From positions 1 through 56,485 of the forward strand of contig NZ_JACJKH010000023.1 of the NCBI RefSeq assembly GCF_016900655.1: a stretch of 56,485 bases of DNA. The letters run 5' to 3'. The notes below the pieces were generated by a model. It had not been told where the DNA came from. It did not search any database and was given only the letters and a program-made list of their open reading frames with translations. Of this stretch, positions 40,181 through 50,658 are shown piece after piece; positions within the stretch are counted from its first letter, which is position 1; the number at the start of each line of letters is the position of its first letter. Source of the DNA: Drancourtella massiliensis (lineage in GTDB: Bacteria > Bacillota > Clostridia > Lachnospirales > Lachnospiraceae). The translations under genes and the position numbers were made by a program.

Positions 40181-41977
40181 CTATGCGTCCGTTTTTTCCA
40201 GTTCTTCTCTGATCAGATCAAAAGGAGCCGGCCCGATATCCAGAACAAACTTATGAAACCGTTTCTGGGAAAAATTTTCGCCCCAGCGGGTCATGGCCTC
40301 TTTTTTCAGTTCCAGAAATTCCAGATAGCCGAAATAATATTTTGCGTAGTTGGCCGGATCCCCCAGAATCAGCTGATAGATTTCCGAAATGCTGTCTTTG
40401 TCACCGATACCGTATTGGAAGAAGAAAGCAAGCGTGTCTTCTTCCGACCAGCCTTTTTCATGGATTCCGATATCGGCCAGAGCATAGAGACCGAGGATGA
40501 TAGAAGCGTTTTTCTGCTGGATAACGGCCTCTTCTTTGGAGATCAGCGCCAGATAGTAGGACATCATTTCTGTGTAGGTGGCCCATCCCTCCACATATCC
40601 GCCAAAGTTCAGGACGGTGCGGATCGGATCCGGATCCTGCGAAAGAAAATAGGTCGTCTGGTAGAGGTGGCCCGGATAGCCTTCATGGGCCAGTGTGGTG
40701 AAAAGGTTTAAGCCTTCCATTTCATGTCGCGGGTTGATGTAAATCGTATTTTGGGTACTGTCGTCGATGGGCGGGATGAGATAAAAGGCGGGGCTTAAAT
40801 ATTCCTGCGTGGATGTTGGCACCTGCTTGACGGTAAAGGAAACGTCCGGGATGTCAGGAAAAGACGGCTCCATTTTCTGTTTCAGTTCCAGGAGGATGGA
40901 TTCCGGGGAGGATTCCTGAAGGACAACGTCCGACACGATTCCGGAGGCGGGAAGTGCCGCTTTCATCTCTTTCATATCAGAGATGATCTGGGAGGCGGCG
41001 AGCTGCTCAAGTTCCTCGACGGAACGGTCCGTTCCGATTTCCTGTTTCAGAAATGCTTCATAGCATTCTTTGCCGTCCGGGAGACTGCAAAGCCCCGTGT
41101 CGGAAGTGCCGGAACCTTTCAGGGCGGTCAGGCCGTCTATCAGAATCTGGTAAGCCGGAAAAACCTGAGTAGTCAGAAGATCTGTGTTTTTGGCTGTGTA
41201 CAGGATCCGCTCGCTGTCCGATAGCGTACCCATCTCGTCAAGGCGTTCTTCAAAGGAGGAGAGAAGATAGTGATCTTCTCCCATGGAGACGAAGTCCTGA
41301 CATTCCTGGATGACGGCGTCCGCTCTGTCGTCAGACATGAAAAGGCCAGCCTCGGATTTGGCCTGTTCGAAGTCAATCAGAGACTGAAAGTAATCCGGCA
41401 TGGTAGAAAGAAGTGACAGGTATGTATCAATATCCTCTGTCGTCTCAAAAGTAAATTCAGAGAGCAGAACCGGAAGCTGGGACTGGGTTCCGGTGAGCGG
41501 ACTTAACGGCTCTTCATATAGAAGATATTCGGAACAGGAAAGGGCGGTCTCAAGATAAGAATCCAGAATCCGCCAGGTGAGCTGATTTTCTTTGGACAGC
41601 TTTTTTGGCGAAAAGCGGTCAAGTGCTGCCAGAGTATTTTCCAGAGATGCTCCGGAACTCTCGGGAGAGGATACAAAGGTACCGAAGGTGACAGGCGCAT
41701 CCAGAATCCCGTAACTTTCCGGATCCTTTAAATTAAAGTGCAGGCTGATGGAATCGCCGGACACCTCCTGGAAGAAAAGTGTTTTTGTAAATGCTTCAAA
41801 CTGTTTATCCGTGCTGTTTGAGGTGATCGTTCTGGAAAAGAAAGAATCCGGGTCCGAAGAGGGCGGAAGAAAGGAATAAATCAGCAGAGAGACAGCAGCC
41901 AGGCTGACCGCAGCCAGAAGGACAAACCGGACTTTTTTTCTGCGAAAACATGAGAAAACTGGGAGTGAAAATTTCAT
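40181..41977 (-). CDS. DUF885 family metallopeptidase-like protein
   Basis: The 598-residue protein begins with a basic segment and one transmembrane or signal helix (about residues 17-37), so it is membrane-anchored or exported. The DUF885 domain fills the rest. The zinc-binding HEGYPGH lies near residue 420, with a downstream glutamate-rich stretch (YVEGWATYTEMM) giving the third ligand. Relatives behave as carboxypeptidase-like zinc peptidases. It is transcribed toward the rubredoxin gene and away from the V-ATPase operon. The physiological substrate is unknown. Confidence 0.9.
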   Translation of the reverse strand: MKFSLPVFSCFRRKKVRFVLLAAVSLAAVSLLIYSFLPPSSDPDSFFSRTITSNSTDKQFEAFTKTLFFQEVSGDSISLHFNLKDPESYGILDAPVTFGTFVSSPESSGASLENTLAALDRFSPKKLSKENQLTWRILDSYLETALSCSEYLLYEEPLSPLTGTQSQLPVLLSEFTFETTEDIDTYLSLLSTMPDYFQSLIDFEQAKSEAGLFMSDDRADAVIQECQDFVSMGEDHYLLSSFEERLDEMGTLSDSERILYTAKNTDLLTTQVFPAYQILIDGLTALKGSGTSDTGLCSLPDGKECYEAFLKQEIGTDRSVEELEQLAASQIISDMKEMKAALPASGIVSDVVLQESSPESILLELKQKMEPSFPDIPDVSFTVKQVPTSTQEYLSPAFYLIPPIDDSTQNTIYINPRHEMEGLNLFTTLAHEGYPGHLYQTTYFLSQDPDPIRTVLNFGGYVEGWATYTEMMSYYLALISKEEAVIQQKNASIILGLYALADIGIHEKGWSEEDTLAFFFQYGIGDKDSISEIYQLILGDPANYAKYYFGYLEFLELKKEAMTRWGENFSQKRFHKFVLDIGPAPFDLIREELEKTDA

Positions 41978-42054
41978 AAATTCAGGCTCCAGATAGAATT
42001 TGTCATATTATATGTGAAATAGTGCGGTCAAATGTTAAACTTTTGAAATAACCA

Positions 42055-42082
42055 TTGCATTTTATTTTAAAAGTTGTATGAT
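42055..42082 (+). promoter_or_regulatory. Promoter of the V/A-type ATPase operon
   Basis: TTGCAT (42055-42060) and TATGAT (42077-42082) are separated by 16 bases. The first gene follows 39 bases later behind AAGGGGG. Confidence 0.65.
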
Positions 42083-42120
42083 AAGAGATAATTGCAAATT
42101 ATACAAAAAGGGGGCTTTCT

Positions 42121-42432
42121 ATGGACTCTGTAATCAACAAATTGACGGAAATTGAGCAGACTGCATCGGCGATTGTAGCGCATGCAGAGGCTGAGAAAGA
42201 GAAACTCGACAGGGAATACGAAGAGAAGAGAAAGGCATTTGACCTTCGGATGGAGGAGGAGACAAAAGCCCGGATCGAAAAGATTCAGGAGGGGCTTGAG
42301 CATGATAAGGAGAACCTTCTTACCGGTCAGGAAAATACAAGCCGGGAGCTCATCGCATCCCTTCAAAAGGAGTATGAGGAGAAGCATACATTGTATGCAG
42401 AAGATATTTTAAAGCGGATCACAGAGGTGTAG
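42121..42432 (+). CDS. V/A-type ATPase peripheral stalk subunit G/H
   Basis: The 103-residue protein is almost wholly a charged alpha-helical coiled coil, as expected for the subunit that pairs with subunit E in the peripheral stalk. It has no membrane segment. Identification rests on this composition and on its place as the first gene of an otherwise complete operon. The next gene starts three bases after its stop. Confidence 0.82.
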   Translation: MDSVINKLTEIEQTASAIVAHAEAEKEKLDREYEEKRKAFDLRMEEETKARIEKIQEGLEHDKENLLTGQENTSRELIASLQKEYEEKHTLYAEDILKRITEV

Positions 42433-42435
42433 CTT

Positions 42436-43482
42436 ATGGGAAATTTACTTGCCTACAGTGGGATTGTCACGAAGCTAAGGGCAATGGAGGCCAAACTCCT
42501 TACAAAAGAGCAGTTTGATGAGATCATGGTCATGAGCAGTGTGCCGGAAGTGGTTTCTTACCTGATTCAGAATACTGTATACAGGGAAATCCTGGAGAAT
42601 CTGGAGCCGTCCCTTGTACACAGGGGGAACATCGAGAAGCTTCTGGAACTGTCCTTGTACCATGATTACACGAAGATTTACCGTTTCTGCACACTGGAGC
42701 AGAGAAAGTTTTTAAAGCTTTATCTGAAGCGGTATGAAGTGGAGCTGATCAACTATTGCCTGAGGATCGTCATCAACCACTATCAGGAGCCTTTCGATCT
42801 GAACCATAAGAAAGCATTTTTTGACCGGTATTCGCAGATTTCCATTGAAAAGCTGATCCACGTAAGAACAACGGATGAGCTGATTGAAAACCTGAAGGGC
42901 ACGGAATACTATGAGACATTAAAGAAGCTGAGGGATTCAGGGAAGGCGACACTGTTTGATTATGATCTGGCGTTGAATCTGTATTACTTTGTTTCCATGT
43001 GGAAGGATCACAAGAAGATCCTGAAGGACAAGGAACTGGAGCTTTTTGCGAGAGATTACGGGACCCAGATCAATATGCTGAATATTCAGTGGATTTACCG
43101 GGCCAAGAAATATTTCAGCCTGTCCCCGCCGGATATTTATGCGCTGCTGATTCCGATCCAGTACAAGATCAGCACCGGGCTGGTCAAGGAGATGGTGGAA
43201 GCGCCGACTTTGGAGGAATTTCAGAATGCCGTGCAGAAGACCTCGTACGCAAGACACTATGATTTTGGCCAGAATCTGACGGTGGAAAAGATGTACGCGG
43301 ATTATCTGTATTATTTGTACACGACAGACCGGAGGAGAAATCCGTACTCTATTGCGTCGATCAATACCTACCTCTTTATGAAAGAGGAGGAGATCAAAAA
43401 GCTGACGACCGTGATAGAATGTGTGCGCTATGGTGTATCCTCGGATGAGATCATGGAGTATACAGGAGGGCAGAAAAAATGA
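42436..43482 (+). CDS. ntpC: V/A-type ATPase subunit C (subunit d/AC39 family)
   Basis: The 348-residue helical protein matches the AC39/subunit d family that joins the central stalk to the membrane rotor. It has repeated three-helix bundles and the aromatic-rich YLYYLYTTDRRRNPYSI near residue 295. Family-typical length. Its stop overlaps the subunit I start by four bases. Confidence 0.9.
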   Translation: MGNLLAYSGIVTKLRAMEAKLLTKEQFDEIMVMSSVPEVVSYLIQNTVYREILENLEPSLVHRGNIEKLLELSLYHDYTKIYRFCTLEQRKFLKLYLKRYEVELINYCLRIVINHYQEPFDLNHKKAFFDRYSQISIEKLIHVRTTDELIENLKGTEYYETLKKLRDSGKATLFDYDLALNLYYFVSMWKDHKKILKDKELELFARDYGTQINMLNIQWIYRAKKYFSLSPPDIYALLIPIQYKISTGLVKEMVEAPTLEEFQNAVQKTSYARHYDFGQNLTVEKMYADYLYYLYTTDRRRNPYSIASINTYLFMKEEEIKKLTTVIECVRYGVSSDEIMEYTGGQKK

Positions 43483-45419
43483 TTGTAAAAATGAAATTTG
43501 TCAATATCTCAGGGCCGCGCAGTGATATTGACCGTGTGATGGATCTGTATCTGTCACGATATGAAATCCAGCTGGAATCAGCGCTTTCTGAGCTGAAGAC
43601 AGTGGACAATTTAAGGCCCTTTGTGGAAATGAATCCGTACAGGGATGCACTTCTTAAAGCGGTGCAGTTTGTGGGATTTCTGGAAGATCCGGATAAGACC
43701 TTACCGGATACGAAAATGGGGCTCAATGATATTTTTGAACTGATCTGGACAACAAATGAGGAATATTTAAAACTGCAGTCACAGCAGGATCAGTGGAAAA
43801 AGAAGAAAGAAGAGATTGCGGCCAGACAGAAAATCATCGAGCCGTTCCGGCCGATGGGCGGTGATCTTGGAAAGATCCTGAATTATAAATATATTGCCTA
43901 CCGTTTCGGCAAGATGCCGGTGGAGCAGTACCAGAAGCTGGAGAAATATCTCCTGAACGATCTGGATGCGGTCTTTGTAAAAGGAGCGCAGGACGGGACA
44001 TCTGTCTACGGTGCTTACTTTGCCGCACCTGCGGATCTCCAGAAGACGGATGCGGTATTCCGTTCACTTCATTTTGAGCGGATTGAGATTCCGGCGCAGT
44101 ACGAAGGATCGCCGGAGGAAGCAAGCCAGAAGCTTCTGAAGGAAATGTATGAAATCCAGAAGAAAATTGATGACCTGGATAAAGAAGCGGCGAAGATGCT
44201 GGAACAGAAAGCCCCGCAGCTTGTGTGGGCGAAGCAGAGGCTGGAAGAGCTTGCTCACAATTTCGACGTCCGTAAGATGGCGGCCAGGGTGGAAGATAAA
44301 AAAGAAGATTACTACATTCTCTGCGGCTGGATGGCAGAAGAGGACGTCAAAAAGTTTATGGCGGAAGCGGAGCAGGACGACAAGGTTTTTGTTGTCGTGG
44401 AGGACGACCATGACAGCTACTTCGGAGAACCGCCGACAAAACTGGAAAATCCGAAGCTTTTCAAACCGTTCGAGATGTTTGTCGGCATGTACGGGCTGCC
44501 GTCCCACGATGAGATCGACCCGACCCTCTTTGTGGGAATCACCTATTCCTTCATCTTCGGAGTGATGTTCGGTGATGTAGGACAGGGACTTCTTCTTGTC
44601 ATTGCGGGAGCATTGATTTACCACTTTAAGAAAATTCCCCTTGCGGGAATTATTGCTACGGCAGGAGTATTCTCCACAATCTTCGGTTTCATGTTTGGAA
44701 GTGTGTTTGGGTTTGAAGATATCATAGAGCCTTTGTGGCTTCGGCCCATCGACCATATGACGACGCTCCCGTTTGTCGGGAAACTCAATACGGTATTTAT
44801 CGTGTCGATTGCCTTTGGAATGCTGCTGATTCTGGTGGCGATGGTACTTCATATTATCAATGCGTTCCGGGGACACGATGTACAGGGTGCATGGTTTGAT
44901 CCGAACGGAGTGGCAGGACTTGTCTTTTACGGATCGATTGTGGCGGTTGTGGTTCTGTTCATGACCGGACACAAGACACCGGCAGGAATTGTGCTTCTGG
45001 TGATGTTCGGAGTACCGCTTCTTTTGATCCTGTTTAAGGAGCCGCTGACTAATAAGATAAAGAAAAAGAAAGAGAAGATGAAAGAAGGAGCAGTGATGTT
45101 CCTGGTAGAAGGATTTTTTGAACTGTTCGAGATGCTCCTGAGCTATTTTTCGAACACTCTTTCTTTCGTGCGTATCGGAGCCTTTGCCGTCAGCCATGCG
45201 GCGATGATGGAGGTCGTACTGATGCTTGCCGGAGTAGAGGGCGGGCATACAAACTGGGTGGTGATCGTGCTTGGAAACCTGTTTGTCTGTCTGATGGAAG
45301 GACTTGTAGTCGGAATCCAGGTACTTCGTCTGGAATACTATGAGATGTTCAGCCGGTTCTATAAAGGAAGCGGAAGAAAGTTTGAGCCATATAACAAAAA
45401 CAGAAAAATGGAAAAATAA
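43479..45419 (+). CDS. ntpI: V/A-type ATPase subunit I (subunit a)
   Basis: The 646-residue stator subunit has a cytoplasmic N-terminal domain (1-330) with long coiled-coil helices, and a C-terminal membrane domain of about seven helices. The membrane part shows GVMFGDVGQGLLL near residue 365 and the essential-arginine helix SNTLSFVRIGAFAVSHAAMM near 560-580. The arginine takes part in ion passage against subunit K. It overlaps subunit C by four bases and is followed by subunit K after 14 bases. Confidence 0.94.
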   Translation: MIVKMKFVNISGPRSDIDRVMDLYLSRYEIQLESALSELKTVDNLRPFVEMNPYRDALLKAVQFVGFLEDPDKTLPDTKMGLNDIFELIWTTNEEYLKLQSQQDQWKKKKEEIAARQKIIEPFRPMGGDLGKILNYKYIAYRFGKMPVEQYQKLEKYLLNDLDAVFVKGAQDGTSVYGAYFAAPADLQKTDAVFRSLHFERIEIPAQYEGSPEEASQKLLKEMYEIQKKIDDLDKEAAKMLEQKAPQLVWAKQRLEELAHNFDVRKMAARVEDKKEDYYILCGWMAEEDVKKFMAEAEQDDKVFVVVEDDHDSYFGEPPTKLENPKLFKPFEMFVGMYGLPSHDEIDPTLFVGITYSFIFGVMFGDVGQGLLLVIAGALIYHFKKIPLAGIIATAGVFSTIFGFMFGSVFGFEDIIEPLWLRPIDHMTTLPFVGKLNTVFIVSIAFGMLLILVAMVLHIINAFRGHDVQGAWFDPNGVAGLVFYGSIVAVVVLFMTGHKTPAGIVLLVMFGVPLLLILFKEPLTNKIKKKKEKMKEGAVMFLVEGFFELFEMLLSYFSNTLSFVRIGAFAVSHAAMMEVVLMLAGVEGGHTNWVVIVLGNLFVCLMEGLVVGIQVLRLEYYEMFSRFYKGSGRKFEPYNKNRKMEK

Positions 45420-45433
45420 AGGAGGACTTTATT

Positions 45434-45865
45434 ATGACTCTTGCAGCGAGAATAGCGCTAATTGCAGCACTGATCTTAAGTATTATCATTCCGTTTGGAT
45501 ATTATCTGATCGGAGAGAAGAACAAAGGGCGTTACAAACGTGCCATTGGAGTGAATGTATTTTTCTTCTTCGGAGCATTCGTTCTGGCATCGATTATGAT
45601 GTTTGCAGGACCGAATGTACAGGCGGCGGATGCGGCAGCCTCTGCCTCTACAGCAACGGGAATGGGCTATATCGCGGCCGCACTGGTTACCGGTTTATCC
45701 TGTATCGGCGGCGGTATCGCCGTGGCAAGTGCAGCGAGCGCGGCACTTGGAGCGATCAGCGAGGATTCCAGCGTCCTTGGTAAGTCGCTGATTTTCGTAG
45801 GACTTGCAGAAGGTGTCTGCCTGTACGGGCTGATCATCTCCTTCATGATCCTGGGACAGTTATAA
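45434..45865 (+). CDS. ntpK: V/A-type ATPase subunit K (rotor ring, subunit c)
   Basis: The 143-residue proteolipid has four membrane helices, a duplicated hairpin like the V-type subunit. The ion-binding carboxylate is Glu in LIFVGLAEGVCLYG in the last helix. In the Na+-pumping Enterococcus hirae subunit a Gln in the third helix (GIAQG) is a sodium ligand. Here the aligned segment reads GGGIAVASA, with Val at that place. This suggests proton rather than sodium coupling, an inference from hand alignment. Confidence 0.92.
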   Translation: MTLAARIALIAALILSIIIPFGYYLIGEKNKGRYKRAIGVNVFFFFGAFVLASIMMFAGPNVQAADAAASASTATGMGYIAAALVTGLSCIGGGIAVASAASAALGAISEDSSVLGKSLIFVGLAEGVCLYGLIISFMILGQL

Positions 45866-45866
45866 G

Positions 45867-46175
45867 ATGAAGATGTTTCTGATCAGTGATAATGTCGATA
45901 CGTATACAGGAATGCGCCTTGCAGGCGTGGACGGAGTTGTCGTACACGAACGTGAGGAGCTCTATGAGGCGCTCCAGAATGTTCTGAAGGACAAGACTGT
46001 GGGGATTGTCCTTCTGACGGAGAAATTCGGGAAAGAATTTCCGGATCTCATCGACGAATTCCGTCTGGAGAGGAAAATGCCTCTGCTTGTGGAGATTCCT
46101 GACAGACACGGAACCGGACGGAGAAAAGACTTTATCACATCTTATATTACCGAAGCAATCGGACTGAAATTATAA
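45867..46175 (+). CDS. V/A-type ATPase subunit F
   Basis: The 102-residue protein has the Rossmann-like alternation of the central-stalk subunit F: an opening MFLISDNVDTYTGMRLAG, followed by a GIVLLTEKFG strand-turn and a flexible C-terminal helix. It starts one base after the subunit K stop. Symbols differ between species (atpF/ntpG). Confidence 0.9.
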   Translation: MKMFLISDNVDTYTGMRLAGVDGVVVHEREELYEALQNVLKDKTVGIVLLTEKFGKEFPDLIDEFRLERKMPLLVEIPDRHGTGRRKDFITSYITEAIGLKL

Positions 46176-46190
46176 AAGGAGGGATTCCTT

Positions 46191-46778
46191 TTGACATTAG
46201 ATGAGAAAATTGCGAAGATTCAGACCTCCTCAATGGAGGCGGCCAGAGCAGAAGGAAATGAGATTATAACGAGTTACCGCGCGGCCCTCGACAAGGTGTT
46301 TGAGGATCATAAGCAGGAGGCCGTGCGCCAGATGGAGACCCGGATCAAAGCGGAGACAGTCAATGCCAGACAGCAGAAAAACCAGGCGATGGCAAAGGCA
46401 CAGCTGGATCTGAAGAGGCAGGAAGGAAGAGTGCAGAAAGAACTAAAGGACAAGGTGTTCCGGGAGGTCATGGAACTGGTGGCATCCTATATGAAAACAG
46501 AGAAGTACCGGGACTTTCTTCTGCGCTGTATCCGGAAGTCTGTAGAGTTTGCGGGCGATGAGGGATTGACAATCTATATCAATCCTTCGGATCAGGAGAT
46601 GAAAGAGGAGCTGGAATTAAAGTCCGGCACTATGCTGACGATCAGCAACGAAGACTTCATCGGAGGAGTCCGGGCAGTCATCCGCGGCAGAAATATTCTG
46701 ATTGATCATTCTTTCAGGACCGCTCTGAGATCGGAGTATGATGAATTTGTATTCCTGGGAGGTGATGGAGTTGTCTAA
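46191..46778 (+). CDS. ntpE: V/A-type ATPase subunit E
   Basis: The 195-residue peripheral-stalk subunit has a long N-terminal helix (residues 1-100, rich in Lys, Glu and Gln) and a C-terminal alpha/beta domain with IGGVRAVIRGRNILIDHSF near 160-180. The start is TTG 46191, supported by AAAGGAGGG at eight bases. No ATG fits. It overlaps the start of subunit A by eight bases. Confidence 0.92.
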   Translation: MTLDEKIAKIQTSSMEAARAEGNEIITSYRAALDKVFEDHKQEAVRQMETRIKAETVNARQQKNQAMAKAQLDLKRQEGRVQKELKDKVFREVMELVASYMKTEKYRDFLLRCIRKSVEFAGDEGLTIYINPSDQEMKEELELKSGTMLTISNEDFIGGVRAVIRGRNILIDHSFRTALRSEYDEFVFLGGDGVV

Positions 46779-48537
46779 GACTGGGAAAATCTATGGAATC
46801 AACGGGCCTGTCATCTATCTGAAAGGCAATACCGGATTCGGAATGTCCGAAATGGTTTATGTGGGAAAGGATCATCTGGTCGGAGAAGTCATTGCCCTCG
46901 ATAAGGACCGGACAACTATTCAGGTGTACGAGGAGACATCGGGGCTTCGCCCGGGAGAAGAAGTGACCGCCTCCGGAAATGCAGTGTCGGTGACTCTGGC
47001 GCCCGGGATTCTGAATAATATATTTGACGGAATTGAGCGTCCGCTGGAAAAAATATCAGAGACGGGCGGAGCTTTTATTACAAAAGGAATTTCGGTCGAC
47101 TCCCTCGACCGTGAAAAGAAATGGGACACCCATTTTACTGTGAAGAAAGGCGATTATGTCAACGGCGGCGATATTTTTGCGGAGGTACCGGAGACAAGAG
47201 CTATTGTCCATAAATGTATGATTCCGCCGCATCTGCACGGTACGGTCGTATCTGTGCGGGAGGACGGGCCGTACACGATCGAAGAGCCGCTTCTGACGCT
47301 GGATACAGGAAACGGACAAACGGTGGAGCTTCCGATGGCCCAGAAGTGGCCGATCCGGACACCGCGCCCGGTGAGCCAGCGGTTTGCGGCATCGGTACCG
47401 CTTGTGACGGGACAGCGGATCATCGATACGATGTTCCCGATCGCAAAAGGCGGAACAGCTGCGATCCCGGGAGGATTCGGAACCGGAAAAACAATGACCC
47501 AGCACCAGATTGCCAAATGGTCCGATGCGGACATTATTATCTATATCGGATGCGGAGAGCGTGGAAATGAAATGACCCAGGTTCTGGAGGAGTTTGGGGA
47601 ACTGACAGACCCGCGGACCGGAAACCCTCTGATGGACCGGACGACGCTGATTGCCAATACGTCCAATATGCCGGTGGCGGCCCGTGAGGCAAGTATCTAT
47701 ACGGGACTTACTCTGGCCGAGTATTACAGGGACATGGGATATGATGTGGCGATCATGGCGGACTCCACATCGAGATGGGCGGAGGCTCTTCGTGAACTTT
47801 CTGGACGTCTGGAGGAGATGCCGGCAGAAGAAGGATTCCCGGCTTACCTTGCATCCAGGCTGTCGGCTTTCTATGAGAGAGCGGGCATGATGCAGAACTT
47901 AAACGGTACGAGAGGATCAGTCAGCATTATCGGGGCGGTATCGCCTCAGGGCGGTGACTTCTCGGAGCCGGTCACACAGAATACGAAGCGGTTTGTGAGA
48001 TGCTTCTGGGGACTGGACAAGAGCCTTGCCTACTCCAGACATTTCCCGGCCATCCACTGGCTTTCCAGTTACAGTGAATATTTGCAGGATCTGTCCCACT
48101 GGTATCAGGACAATGTTTCTCCGAAGTTTGTAGATTACCGGAACCGGCTGATGGCCCTTCTGAATCAGGAGAGCAGCCTTCTGGAAATCGTCAAGCTGAT
48201 CGGAAGTGACGTTCTGCCGGATGACCAGAAGTTGATTCTGGAAATTGCAAGAGTCATCCGTCTGGGCTTCCTGCAGCAGAACGCTTTCCACAAAGATGAT
48301 ACGTGCGTCTCTCTGGAAAAGCAGTTCCTGATGATGGATACGATTTTATATCTGTACAAACAGGCACGGGCCCTTGTGACAATGGGGCATCCGATGTCGG
48401 TTTTGAAGTCGGAAAATATTTTTGAACGTGTCATTGCCATCAAGTACGATGTGCCGAATGACCGGCTGGAACTGTTTGCGCAGTACCGGCGGGACATTGA
48501 TACCTTCTACCAGCGTGTGCTGGAGAAAAATGCATAA
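46771..48537 (+). CDS. ntpA: V/A-type ATPase catalytic subunit A
   Basis: The catalytic subunit, 588 residues from the chosen start, has the P-loop [17 protein letters not shown] (about residue 230), the Walker-B-like [16 protein letters not shown], and the long insertion typical of V-type A subunits (residues 120-200). ATG 46765 lies directly against GGAGGTG, too close for initiation. TTG 46771, eight bases after GGAGG, is more likely and gives the usual N-terminus [13 protein letters not shown]. It is followed by subunit B after 20 bases. Confidence 0.96.
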   Translation: MSKTGKIYGINGPVIYLKGNTGFGMSEMVYVGKDHLVGEVIALDKDRTTIQVYEETSGLRPGEEVTASGNAVSVTLAPGILNNIFDGIERPLEKISETGGAFITKGISVDSLDREKKWDTHFTVKKGDYVNGGDIFAEVPETRAIVHKCMIPPHLHGTVVSVREDGPYTIEEPLLTLDTGNGQTVELPMAQKWPIRTPRPVSQRFAASVPLVTGQRIIDTMFPIAKGGTAAIPGGFGTGKTMTQHQIAKWSDADIIIYIGCGERGNEMTQVLEEFGELTDPRTGNPLMDRTTLIANTSNMPVAAREASIYTGLTLAEYYRDMGYDVAIMADSTSRWAEALRELSGRLEEMPAEEGFPAYLASRLSAFYERAGMMQNLNGTRGSVSIIGAVSPQGGDFSEPVTQNTKRFVRCFWGLDKSLAYSRHFPAIHWLSSYSEYLQDLSHWYQDNVSPKFVDYRNRLMALLNQESSLLEIVKLIGSDVLPDDQKLILEIARVIRLGFLQQNAFHKDDTCVSLEKQFLMMDTILYLYKQARALVTMGHPMSVLKSENIFERVIAIKYDVPNDRLELFAQYRRDIDTFYQRVLEKNA

Positions 48538-48557
48538 AAGGAGGGAACGAAACAGTT

Positions 48558-49994
48558 ATGCCAATCGAATATCTTGGGCTTAGCAGCATTAACGGTCCCC
48601 TCATTGTACTGGAAGGGGTACAGGATGCGTTTTATGATGAAATTGTAGAATTTATTGTGGGAGGAAACGAGAAGCGGATTGGAAGAATCATTGAGCTTTA
48701 TGGGGACAAGGCGGTCATCCAGGTCTTTGAAGGATCCGAGGGAATGTCCCTTGTCAACACCCACACAAGACTCACCGGGCATCCGATGGAGATCGGACTG
48801 TCCCGCGAGATGCTTGGAAGAACCTTTAACGGAATCGGACAGCCGATCGATGATCTGGGAACGATTGCCGCGCGAGTGAGGCGGGATGTCAATGGACTGC
48901 CGCTCAACCCGGTAAAACGGGAATATCCGAGGAACTATATTCGTACCGGGATTTCGGCAATCGATGGCCTGACTACGCTGATTCGAGGACAGAAGCTGCC
49001 GATTTTTTCCGGAAACGGACTGCCTCACGACCAGCTTGCAGCGCAGATCGTCAAGCAGGCGTCTCTGGGAGAGGATTCCGGTGAAGAGTTTGCCATTGTC
49101 TTTGCGGCCATGGGAGTCAAACACGACGTGGCGGACTTTTTCCGCAGAACTTTTGAGGAGAGCGGCGTGGCAGACCATGTGGCCATGTTCCTGAATCTGG
49201 CAAACGATCCGGTGGTGGAACGTCTGATTACGCCGAAAGTAGCGCTGACGGTTGCAGAGTATCTGGCCTTTGAGCAGAACATGCATATCCTTGTCATCCT
49301 GACGGATATGACATCCTTTGCCGAGGCCATGCGTGAGGTGTCCTCCTCCAAAGGAGAGATCCCAAGCCGGAAGGGCTTTCCGGGTTATCTGTACAGTGAA
49401 CTTGCTGCAATCTATGAGAGAGCAGGCATCGTGGAGGGCGCAGGCGGTTCGGTAACGCAGATTCCGATTCTGACGATGCCGAACGATGATATTACCCACC
49501 CGATCCCGGACCTGACCGGATATATTACAGAAGGGCAGATAGTACTGGACCGGAACTTAAACGGTCAGTCCATTTATCCGCCGATCAGCGTCCTGCCGTC
49601 CCTGTCCCGTCTGATGAAGGACGGAATCGGAGAGGGTTACACGAGAGAGGATCATCAGGATCTGGCAAACCAGCTGTTTTCCGCCTACGCAAAAGTGGGA
49701 GACGCAAGAAATCTGGCATCGGTTATCGGAGAGGACGAACTTTCCCCGATCGATAAAGAATATCTTGCGTTCGGGAAGGAATTTGAAGAGAAATACATCG
49801 GTCAGGGTCCGGAGGAAAACCGTACCATCGAGGAGACACTGGATCTTGGATGGGAGCTTCTTGGACGGCTTCCGAGAGAGGAGCTGGACCGTGTTAATAC
49901 GAAGATTCTGGACAAATACTATCATCCGACAAAACGGGATGAAGGTGTCACCATGAGTGCGAGTCCAGGCTCTGTAGCAAATAAAGAAATGTAA
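48558..49994 (+). CDS. ntpB: V/A-type ATPase regulatory subunit B
   Basis: The 478-residue non-catalytic subunit has an ATPase-like fold in which the P-loop is absent ([16 protein letters not shown] stands in its place). SPEEGFPGY-like features are replaced by [21 protein letters not shown] near 275-295. It alternates with subunit A in the hexamer. The ribosome binding site AAAAGGAGGG is 13 bases from the ATG, somewhat long. Subunit D follows after 13 bases. Confidence 0.95.
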   Translation: MPIEYLGLSSINGPLIVLEGVQDAFYDEIVEFIVGGNEKRIGRIIELYGDKAVIQVFEGSEGMSLVNTHTRLTGHPMEIGLSREMLGRTFNGIGQPIDDLGTIAARVRRDVNGLPLNPVKREYPRNYIRTGISAIDGLTTLIRGQKLPIFSGNGLPHDQLAAQIVKQASLGEDSGEEFAIVFAAMGVKHDVADFFRRTFEESGVADHVAMFLNLANDPVVERLITPKVALTVAEYLAFEQNMHILVILTDMTSFAEAMREVSSSKGEIPSRKGFPGYLYSELAAIYERAGIVEGAGGSVTQIPILTMPNDDITHPIPDLTGYITEGQIVLDRNLNGQSIYPPISVLPSLSRLMKDGIGEGYTREDHQDLANQLFSAYAKVGDARNLASVIGEDELSPIDKEYLAFGKEFEEKYIGQGPEENRTIEETLDLGWELLGRLPREELDRVNTKILDKYYHPTKRDEGVTMSASPGSVANKEM

Positions 49995-50007
49995 AGGGGT
50001 GAGGCTG

Positions 50008-50625
50008 TTGGATCCACGGACATTTCCGACAAAAGGCAACCTGATGCTTGCGAAGAATTCTCTTGCGCTTGCGAAGCAGGGATATGAACTGATGGATAAA
50101 AAGAGAAACATTCTGATCCGGGAACTGATGGATCTGATCGATCAGGCCCGCACCATTCAGGAGGAGATTGACAGCACATTTACCTATGCGTATCAATGTC
50201 TTCAGAAAGCAAACATTGAAAACGGGATCAATACGATCTCCCAGATCGCATATACGGTTCCGATCGAAGATTCGATCGTGATACAGACGAGGAGTATCAT
50301 GGGGACGGAGATCCCGCATGTGAAATATACGCCGAAGACCCCGGTTCCGACTTATGCGTTCAGCGCGACAAAAGAGTCCGCGGACCGGGCGGCGGAAGCT
50401 TTTCGGAAGGTGAAAGATTTGACGGTGAAGCTTTCCATGGTGGAGAATGCGGCTTACCGGCTTGCTTCCAATATTAAAAAGACGCAGAAGAGAGCCAATG
50501 CGCTGCAGAACATCACTATCCCGATGTATACACAGCTTGTATCAAGCATCAGCAACGCACTGGAAGAAAAAGACAGAGAAGAATTTACAAGGCTGAAAGT
50601 GATCAAGCGGAGAAAACAAAGTTAG
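50008..50625 (+). CDS. ntpD: V/A-type ATPase subunit D (central rotor shaft)
   Basis: The 205-residue coiled-coil protein forms the shaft turning inside the A3B3 hexamer. It begins DPRTFPTKGNLMLAKNSLALA, the family's N-terminal helix, and ends in a long C-terminal helix with NALEEKDREEFTRLKVIK. The frame opens at GTG 49999. TTG 50008 sits eight bases after AAAGGGG and gives a better start. It is the last gene of the operon. Confidence 0.92.
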   Translation: MDPRTFPTKGNLMLAKNSLALAKQGYELMDKKRNILIRELMDLIDQARTIQEEIDSTFTYAYQCLQKANIENGINTISQIAYTVPIEDSIVIQTRSIMGTEIPHVKYTPKTPVPTYAFSATKESADRAAEAFRKVKDLTVKLSMVENAAYRLASNIKKTQKRANALQNITIPMYTQLVSSISNALEEKDREEFTRLKVIKRRKQS

Positions 50626-50658
50626 AGAAAAGAGATGAAATGAGGAGGCAGAACAACG

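Noticed and set aside
44064-45248. Long minus-strand open frame of 394 codons opposite subunit I of the ATPase
   Set aside because: It lies wholly on the antisense strand of a strongly supported gene, has odd His/Arg/Lys-rich composition and no ribosome binding site.
48507-49499. Minus-strand open frame of 330 codons opposite ATPase subunit B
   Set aside because: Antisense shadow of a clear gene; composition and lack of family features argue against coding.
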